Positions 57,064-64,000 of a stretch of 64,000 nt of DNA are shown here, piece by piece (the first letter of the stretch is position 1; every line of letters begins with the position of its first letter). Under the pieces are notes generated by a model. The model was not told the origin of the DNA. It did no database searches and saw nothing but the letters and a program-made list of their open reading frames with translations. Location of the stretch: positions 1,674,001-1,738,000 of the forward strand of contig JAGYXB010000056.1 of NCBI GenBank assembly GCA_022495005.1. The letters run 5' to 3'. Position numbers and translations under genes: made by a program. The DNA comes from Rhyacophila brunnea. Its lineage: Eukaryota > Arthropoda > Insecta > Trichoptera > Rhyacophilidae.

Positions 57064-58009
57064 TATTAATGGGTAAAATATGTCTTAATTTTAAAAATAT
57101 TTTTTGATGACAGTAAAATAATTGTTTAAAATATTTTTATTTATTTATTTATTATATTATTTTATTTATTTATTATTTCCACTATAGTTATATTTAGGGG
57201 AGGGAGGGGGGGATTTTAAACTGGAACCCTGGTTGCAGCCACCCTTTGCGCGACTCAGTTTTCTTCCTCGAATAGTTAACTTCAATAACATAACCATGTA
57301 AACCTTGTAAATTAATATAGGTAGGTCTATATGCTGAAATAACACGTAGATAGATATTATATAAAATAATTACTTGTCATTAAATATGACGAGCCGACAC
57401 TGCGAAAAATGATACACGGCTCGTACGGTAGCGGAGTTAGGGAACACCGTTCGCGGCGTTTTTTTTATCATTTATTTAATGGTGTATACTACGCTTAATT
57501 TATATCCTCCCGATTCTGTGAAAAGCATAAAAATCGCTTCGGCATAAATCAATATGGCGCACGTCAAAGTGAACACTAGATTACAATCAATCTTTCGGCG
57601 ACATTAGTACCTACCTACCTACCTACGTTCTGACGCGGAACACAGTTTAAGACAGGGTGACCATGTAATCAGAGATACGAATACATCACATAGAAGAAAA
57701 TCATATTTATCATATTATTAACTATCAACCAACTTTCATATAGGTTAATCATATTGCATGAACTACGACCACGTGATATTTTTCTATAATATATTTAGGT
57801 ATTGTTTTATTATAAAAAAATATTTAACTATAATCACATTGCTTCTACCTAAAATTAGAAAATAATACAAATTGTATATACTTGGTCAAAAAATTAATTT
57901 CCAAAAAATGTTTTCAATATTTTGTTATTTCCAACAGTTATTGTTTACATATCTGACGTTTAAAATAAATATTTTAAAATAATTTCAAAGTCTTGCTGAA
58001 GTAACATTC
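57064..58009. other. Non-coding with microsatellites
   Basis: A (TTTA)n run at about 57137-57176, a G-rich run near 57196-57213 and TACC x4 near 57607-57625. A CpG-rich segment near 57380-57460 is unassigned. Confidence 0.45.
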
Positions 58010-58011
58010 TT

Positions 58012-58240
58012 CTTCTTATTGTGCCATCCCCTAGCGGAGGTCGGCCACGATCAAGGCAGTCTTATCTTTGTCGTCTGCTACCCGGAACAGTTCAGTGGAG
58101 CTGCACTCGTACTGCAATCACGGAGGTTCTTAAACCATGAAATGCGGCGCCGTCCTCTGCTACGCTTCCCATTGATCTTTCCTTGAATGACAATTTGGGG
58201 AATGCTGTATTTTTGTCCTCTCATAATGTGGCCGAGGTAA
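58012..58240 (-). pseudogene. LINE ORF2 C-terminal fragment, copy f, with 3' end
   Basis: The minus strand reads GHIMRGQKYSIPQIVIQGK then INGKRSRGRRRISWFKNLRD, with stops later, and finishes in gaccgacctccgct-like sequence and an aagaagaag tail. This matches the GH..R...Y....LI.QGKI.G.R..GRRR.SW.KNLR signature after the reverse transcriptase. It is the best-preserved LINE scrap in the window and GC-richer than its flanks. Confidence 0.75.
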
Positions 58241-58569
58241 CATTATGTATAATAAAAAATATGTAATGTATTTCATAATTCACACAATCGATGGACTTTA
58301 TTTAAATTAAGTTAAGTTGTGATCATATTTAATCAAACCTATTAAGAAGCTATCTAGTTTATATTTATAATTTATTTAAATCCTATACATAGCCAATATA
58401 ATAAATCCTATTAACAGATTACTAGGGTAACTTCTTGGTAACTTGTATTATTCAGGAGCAAGGAACTCAGAAATGTTCTGTTTTGTGCTCAGGAGGCTTA
58501 CTAAAAGATCGCCAGAATTTAATTACATATTCATAAGTAAACAATTACAAAGGCATTAGATTAGACCTA
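58241..58569. other. AT-rich spacer
   Basis: Nothing recognised. Confidence 0.45.
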
Positions 58570-58907
58570 AAGATTGCAATACCGAATAGAAATATCAATA
58601 CCGGCATATCGGTATTTTTGTTTAATACTGGTATTCGTTAAAACACGTAGAAACTATCATAAATAAATACAGTAAAGTTATAAACATCTCTTTAAAACAT
58701 TGATATTAGTTAAAAGTAGGTACCTATATAATATTCTTTTGACCTATGATATAGAACTGCTGATTAAAAAAAACAATGCATAACATTAAATTTGTTTTCA
58801 AAAAGGTAAATGTACCTATCTGCTTTTTTTAATAACAAAAATACCGGTATTTCAGTATCGATAAATACTGGAATACCGGTTTTGAAATCCCGGTATTGCA
58901 ATCCCTA
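58570..58907. mobile_element. MITE family H, copy 2
   Basis: It opens agattgcaataccg and closes cggtattgcaatcc; both arms are built of accggtat palindromes (aataccggcatatcggtatt; gaataccggttttgaaatcc). 338 bp. Inverted relative to 10782-11260. Confidence 0.75.
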
Positions 58908-59840
58908 ATTAGAATGACTCATATATTTATTACCTTTTTCAAAATGTATCGGATATTTCTCCGTACTTGAGATTTAAAAATTGTTACTACCACACCCAGA
59001 AGGTCTGAGTCTGAAAACGCCAAAAGACAAAAAACTTGTGTCACTAAAAGCACTTCCTATGGAATAATATAAAACGTTTATTGATTATAATAATATGTAC
59101 TTAACTACTTATGCTAATTGTATTAAAATATTGAAATGGTTCCTATGCTATTTTTAATACAATTTTATTTTTTTGCTGTACTGTTTCAGTTATGTAATAA
59201 TTTATTAAGCTACCTGATGTAACAATATTATATAAGTCACATAAATGAAATTTTAATTAAGAAAAAACGTGATTCAAGTAAACCCTGTAGGTATGAACCA
59301 ACACACTCATAGAGTTTCAAAAAATGTCGATATTCACGACACCTTCAAACATTTTTGACGGAGGTACGCATACACTAATTATCTTTTTATTTAGTACTGG
59401 ATGGAGTTTATCATATTAACTCTTCCATAATATGCTCCGAATAAAATTGAGATCAATTTTGATAATAGTCAGAATACAATGTATTTATATTTGTATGATA
59501 TGGTTATCGCGCGTGAAATTGTTAGCATATTTTTTAACAATTTTAGACGAAGGGTAAGTTTCAATGGTGTATCGTATCGTTCATCATTAAGATTTTGTGA
59601 AAATTAATGTAATAAATTGCTAACTGAAAATTACTAGACGAAAGCCTCCCAATGACTTATCCAATGCACGACTTTTCATTTTTATGTCACATATTTCCAG
59701 AAAGTTTTATAGCAGATCTGTGGCCAAATTATGACGGAGTTTTATCAGTGGCTATCAGTGTTTATAATCATACACACCTACAATATATTGAATTACATTG
59801 TGACATAAGGGCAATAATTTGAGTTGCCCCATCTCCATCC
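58908..59840. other. AT-rich non-coding stretch
   Basis: Nothing recognised. Confidence 0.5.
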
Positions 59841-59848
59841 GCCATGTA

Positions 59849-60421
59849 TAGAGTTGGGTATTTGCCGAGAAAATCTCAATCTCGGGATTCTGGATTTCCC
59901 GAAATGATGAAATTTTGAATTCTCGAGATTCGGGATTTCCAGAAAAGAATTCTCGAGAATTCTCGAAATATTAAAAAAAAAAACCTATAAAAATCCTAAA
60001 ATCAATGTAAAAAAGGCAAAACCCAAAAATATACTTACGATTTTTTTTATATTTATGTAAGAAGACAAACAAAATAGAAGTAGAAAACAAAAATAATTCA
60101 AAACATTACTAAAATGGAATTTCAAAAAACACAGACTGTCAATCGCTGTCTCTGACAATCGCGTACGCTTTTGAGACACAAAATTCCCTGTTGTTGCAAA
60201 AATTGCGCAAATTTTGAGTCGACGCTGTCTTAATTCTGTTAAATGTCTATGAATTTTTTGTGTTTTCTGTCCACTTTCCGAAATCTCGAATCCCGAGAAA
60301 AGATTTTCAAGATCCGGGATTTCCCGAAATGTTAAAAATTTCAATTCTCGAGATTAGGGATTGAAAATCTCGGAAAATTTTTCGAGAATTCCCGTCGGGA
60401 AATTCCCGAAACCCAACTCTA
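59849..60421 (-). mobile_element. hAT deletion derivative, ctcgagaatt-rich, 8-bp TSD
   Basis: The ends tagagttgggtatttgccga and (reverse) tagagttgggtttcgggaat are inverted. The exact direct repeat gccatgta flanks it (59841-59848 and 60422-60429). Both subterminal zones are dense in gggatttccc/ctcgagatt motifs, which look like transposase-binding repeats. 573 bp, with a transposase relic on the minus strand. Confidence 0.95.
60108..60215 (-). pseudogene. hAT transposase dimerisation-domain remnant
   Basis: Inside a 119-codon open frame (60344-59985), residues 44-79 read KICAIFATTGNFVSQKRTRL then SETAIDSLCFLKFHFS. This is the signature of the hAT C-terminal dimerisation domain (..R.FS..G....KR.RL....ID.L.FLK). 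It lacks the usual conserved start of that block and everything upstream. The frame's flanking residues are subterminal repeat translated, not protein. Confidence 0.8.
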
Positions 60422-60429
60422 GCCATGTA

Positions 60430-61249
60430 TATGCAGCCGCGGTTTGTGCATGGCCTCCTTCCATGACACTATAAACGTGTCAGAATGAAAAGATTTTAGT
60501 GCCACACTTCCTTGTACAGAAGCGATGCTGCATGAAACTGATATAGCAACCATGCACCTTAGTGCTTAAAGAAAGAGTTTTAGGAAATAAAAAGATGATA
60601 CCTATACCTAGGAAGATAGTATGTAGGTATTAGATAACTGAAACGGACAGGCATATTTACGGCACTTGAATTGGAATATTGTTTCAGCATTCAGTGGTTT
60701 ACCGTTTTATAAAATATGCAATAAAATACATACTACTCTATGACAACATCTTCTTGGCTACATGTTAAAACTGTGAACTAGCATGCTCTTCCCATTTTTA
60801 ACCGCACTTCCACTATTAACTAACAAGCTACTCCCATTTATTCGACAACATGGCCTTCTTTCACATAGCCAAGAATATGTTGTCGTACAATACCTACGTT
60901 AGTTGGGATGATTGTCTGGCAGGCCATCCAGAGTTTGTCTAATGTGTGTAAAATACCATAGTCATCACCAATGACATTGGTCATTACACAATACTATACG
61001 CAAAGGTAGGTGGGCGTTGTCGTAAAAGCATTTATTAGTCATTTAAAAAGAATGAAGTAGACATTTCTCATATATCAAGATTAAATACTATGAAACTTCA
61101 TAAAACTTTGGATTAAACCAAGGTTTAGTTTGCTATGTTAGTAGAAGATTCGATAGACTTATATACTGTATACATATGTGTATGTGAACTCTAAATTCAA
61201 TATTTAGAGATTTCAATTTAAATTTTTCAATATCAATTTATTTATTTTT
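60430..61249. other. Non-coding, nothing recognised
   Basis: AT-rich, with a small inverted pair cttggcta-catgttaaaac / catagccaagaa between 60753 and 60893. No frame. Confidence 0.45.
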
Positions 61250-61710
61250 AACATATTGTGGACATTAAAAATTATACGTTTAAGACGTTCACAACATGAG
61301 ATTTAGAAACAAAGAAATATAAAAAAGTATTACATAAAAAAGAGATAGATCAGTAGGTATAGAGATAGATAGTATGTTATTAAACAGTAGAAATATGTAA
61401 ATACAAAAAACATAAATTAGATAGGTACAAGGAAGTACACCGGATGAGTTAAGCAGACTTAAGAATTTATAAAACAACGTCCACCTATACTCATCCTCGC
61501 GTAGGTGGAATATATCAACACCCGAAGCAATTTCGTTGGACATAGTTATCGTCCTCCCAATTGGCATTACCAGTGGCAGGTTGGTTCTGCACCTTGGGAG
61601 AATAAACAACTGATGTCCTCTATTTCTAAGATAGTTATCAGGGATACACAGGTCAACACTGCCCAGAATGGCAGAGTTCTCATTTATACCTCGTATAAGT
61701 AAGATAGATG
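61250..61710 (+). repeat. Dispersed repeat N, longer copy
   Basis: It contains both blocks shared with 43636-43810 plus about 195 bp between them, then continues with gatagttatcagggatacac, aggtcaacactgcccagaat and ggcagagttctcat. Open frames occur on both strands (61289-61609 minus, 61505-61702 plus), but neither matches a family I know. The base composition of the right half is coding-like, so it may be part of a retrotransposon. Confidence 0.55.
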
Positions 61711-63078
61711 GCTCTATTTGATACTGTATTATTGTTAGGTATGTTAACTATCTGCCTCTTGGGCCCTTGTTAAAGACACGTGTTCAATGTTTAATTCACT
61801 CAGTTCGGATGATATTTTGATACGGAATATTTTTGACAAAGCATTGTGAATTTTTAAAATTTAAGAGTAAATTATATTTTGAAAAAATCTTTTATCCATT
61901 CGCAGAAAGAAAAATAATCATGTGCAAGCAGTGTAAATATGAAACGGCAAGAATTAGCCGAAGTAAAAAAAGAGATTACGTATTTTGTAATTAAGGAAAT
62001 GTGATCGATGACTTTGGAAGATAGTTTGAAGTAAAATAAATAATTTCCAATGATATAATAATAATATCGACGATGTGTAGCGTGATTGATTCAGGCTATC
62101 GAAACCAAGGGCCCAAAAGGGTTAAGTGAATGGCACTAAATTAAATGGTGACTTATAACCATTACTAGTAAGAAGTCCGTTATTATTGTTATGCTGAATT
62201 ATCGAATTGTCTGATTTTATTAACTCATAAAGTAAGCCGTAGACAACGTCTCTTATAATATTCTCTGAAGCATAGGCTATATATACATCTAGACGCCACC
62301 CGTTGCATTACTAAATGAAGCCGAGTGCCGTGCGTTTGGTTTGTGGGCGAGCAAACGCATTCGTCTACAAATGTTCGAGACCATAGACCATTTCGCCAGT
62401 GCTCGCCCAAAGTGCTCGCACTAGACGCTCAGAATTAAAATATAATTTTCTACTTTTTTACGTTATATAGTATTTTTAAGCGGTCAAAATGCAACCATTA
62501 GGTAAAAATATCCACAATTTAAGTTATTTTAAAGAAACACTAGGTCACTGATATTAAAATATGTAACAATATACAAATAAATTATCACGAACATGTATCA
62601 ACTTACCTATGAAACGTTATACCATCTTCTTGCTTATCAGTACGGCTACCATATTTTAATACAACACACAGAACCATCTTTTCTACTTAATTAACTAAAA
62701 ATATTTACCACTGACTTTATGTTTAACACAAAAAATAGCAATTTTAGCAACACGAGCTCGCAGGTTATCAACGCTAAGTAAAGCGATTCCCCACAAATTG
62801 CCGGCGACATTTTTGGAAACTAACTCACACATATGTAGACCTTTTATCTTACTCTAGCGCGTGTCGCAGAGATTATAAGGGTGCCGAATACTTTCTCACT
62901 CGCACTTATGCATCGTTTTTGTTCAGGCCTTGCTCTGAAGCGTTTTCTAAATTGAGCTACTATTGGCTATCGCCTTTTGTATTTTAAATCAAAGTAGGTA
63001 TTACTTTAATTACTAACCGACGTCACGGATCACTCCAAGATATTTTATTGCCATTAGTTAAAATTTGTCGTAATTAAG
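61711..63078. other. Non-coding, nothing firmly recognised
   Basis: Short inverted blocks cttgggccctt (about 61757) and aagggcccaaaag (about 62108) may be ends of a decayed element. A CpG-rich segment at 62310-62420 (gtgggcgagcaaacgcattc; gtgctcgcccaaagtgctcg) is unassigned. Confidence 0.4.
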
Positions 63079-63300
63079 TATGGCAACTTTGGCATAGTGG
63101 TCTATGTGCGTGGGAGCGAAACCCGAGAGACGCAGGTTCGGTTTCTGCGGGTCTTATTTTTCTCAAAAATATTTTTTCTATTGGTTTTAATATATTTTCT
63201 CAGAAGTTTTTTCAAAAAATATGTATGTTCAATAATTATTAGGAGGTTGCATTCTTAAATCTAGTGAATTATTCGTTGAATAAAAAAGTAATTACTTAAA
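63079..63300 (+). repeat. tRNA-derived SINE with head and body
   Basis: The head has the A-box tggcatagtgg and, about 45 bases on, the B-box-like ggttcggtttc inside a perfect 5-bp T-arm (cgcag/ctgcg). The acceptor ends do not pair, so it is not a tRNA gene. The body (63165-63300) matches the truncated copy at 31137-31275, which defines the SINE family. Confidence 0.7.
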
Positions 63301-63360
63301 TATAATACTTTCACAAAAAATCACATTCATCAACACAAAATCAAGAGATAGTGATTATAG

Positions 63361-63566
63361 ACCAGGAAACTCAGAAAACTCAACTACTGAAACTGCTCTC
63401 GGTTTATGCATTTACGCTCATTTAATGTTGGTGTATTACACACACTATTGCACGTGTATAATGCGTGCTTCATTTTCGTAGGACACTCACACATTCAAAA
63501 CCCTGCATCAAGATGCGGCGTATTGAATTAAGCCTATCGATATTCTATTTATTATCTGTTCTGTGT
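63361..63566 (-). repeat. Dispersed repeat M, copy 4, internally deleted
   Basis: In the same sense as M2: accaggaaactcagaaa, cggtttatgcatttacgctc, atttaatgttggtgtattac, atgcgtgcttcattttcgta and ttattatctgttctgtg. About 100 bp found in other copies after the first block is missing. Confidence 0.65.
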
Positions 63567-64000
63567 TATAGATAGACTATAGAGAAACCGTTGAAGTTTC
63601 AATTCATACCTGTGTTGCGTCATTAATATAGGAAAGTAAATAATAACACCATTTTAGAAAGAATTATACAATTTATTCTGAAAATAATCGCATATCTTTC
63701 GGGTAGTGATGTATAAAAAGTGCGCTATTTGTATACCTGGCCTTTCGGTGTTCGGCTTCAATAATATTAAATCTCACGTCAATCATTTTGTGCCTTACAG
63801 ATTCTCTGCTCCGCTGTGGATTATTTCCACGAAAACTGGAGTACATTTATTATAAGGGATGCTGGATCACACGAACCAGGAATTCCCAATATAATACTAG
63901 CATTTTTGATAAATAAATCATAATAATATGGTCATAGCGAATAAAAGTTATTGGGTAACTAATTTACAATACAGTTCGGTTGGTTGCTATCAGCTATGTA
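63567..64000. other. Non-coding, nothing recognised
   Basis: AT-rich to the window edge. The last bases (ttacaatacagttcggttgg) recall the telomere-core element terminus (gtacagttcggttat), so another copy may begin at the edge. Confidence 0.35.

Noticed and set aside
61752..62125. Element bounded by cttgggccctt / aagggcccaag
   Set aside because: Only about 12 bases are inverted, with no matching flanks or other copy in the window.
63079..63160. Possible tRNA gene
   Set aside because: A- and B-boxes are present but the ends do not pair, and the attached body is found elsewhere as a dispersed repeat.

Overview
This is a eukaryotic, clearly AT-rich window with no intact gene that I can support. 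No open reading frame exceeds 145 codons, and every recognisable protein similarity belongs to a transposable element. The organism is most likely a moth or butterfly (Lepidoptera). The evidence is interstitial (TTAGG)n/(CCTAA)n insect telomere repeat, abundant GGTA/TACC microsatellite, several copies of a non-LTR retrotransposon 3' end with the lepidopteran-type ending (ggaggc..t.cagcagtgg, then a GAT-rich tail), tRNA-headed SINEs, and many hAT, mariner and short inverted-repeat elements. The order is an inference from these motifs; I have no marker gene.

Layout. 1-4.2 kb: a tRNA-like SINE head, one MITE nested in another, and a mariner-like transposase fragment. 4.24-8.07 kb: a large tandem array of about 135-155 bp units with a 420-bp three-unit higher-order period, apparently grown from a LINE 3' tail. 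8-13 kb: the N-terminus of a DUF4817-type transposase, a large fold-back of a dispersed repeat around a 61-nt hairpin, a palindromic ccggtattt element, and a LINE C-terminal fragment. 13-20 kb: MITEs, including a hAT-type element with a perfect 8-bp target duplication sitting inside another MITE. 20-28.6 kb: dispersed repeats, a GC-rich MITE nested inside an older MITE, the first telomere-core fold-back element, and a complete but frameshifted mariner (27288-28582). 28.6-46 kb: more telomere-core elements, SINEs, and hAT and other MITEs. 46-64 kb: further MITEs, LINE 3' fragments, and two hAT deletion derivatives (56637-57055 and 59849-60421) that still carry scraps of transposase coding sequence.

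Nothing here works as a pathway; the window is a fossil bed of mobile DNA. The most interesting object is a family of about 190-235 bp inverted-repeat elements with a core of telomere repeat and perfect 8-bp target-site duplications. At least five copies have exact duplications, and others look related. In two of them the terminal GGTA has expanded into a microsatellite, which suggests a source for the GGTA repeats scattered through the window. The window could be intergenic, intronic or sex-chromosome heterochromatin; the sequence alone does not decide.
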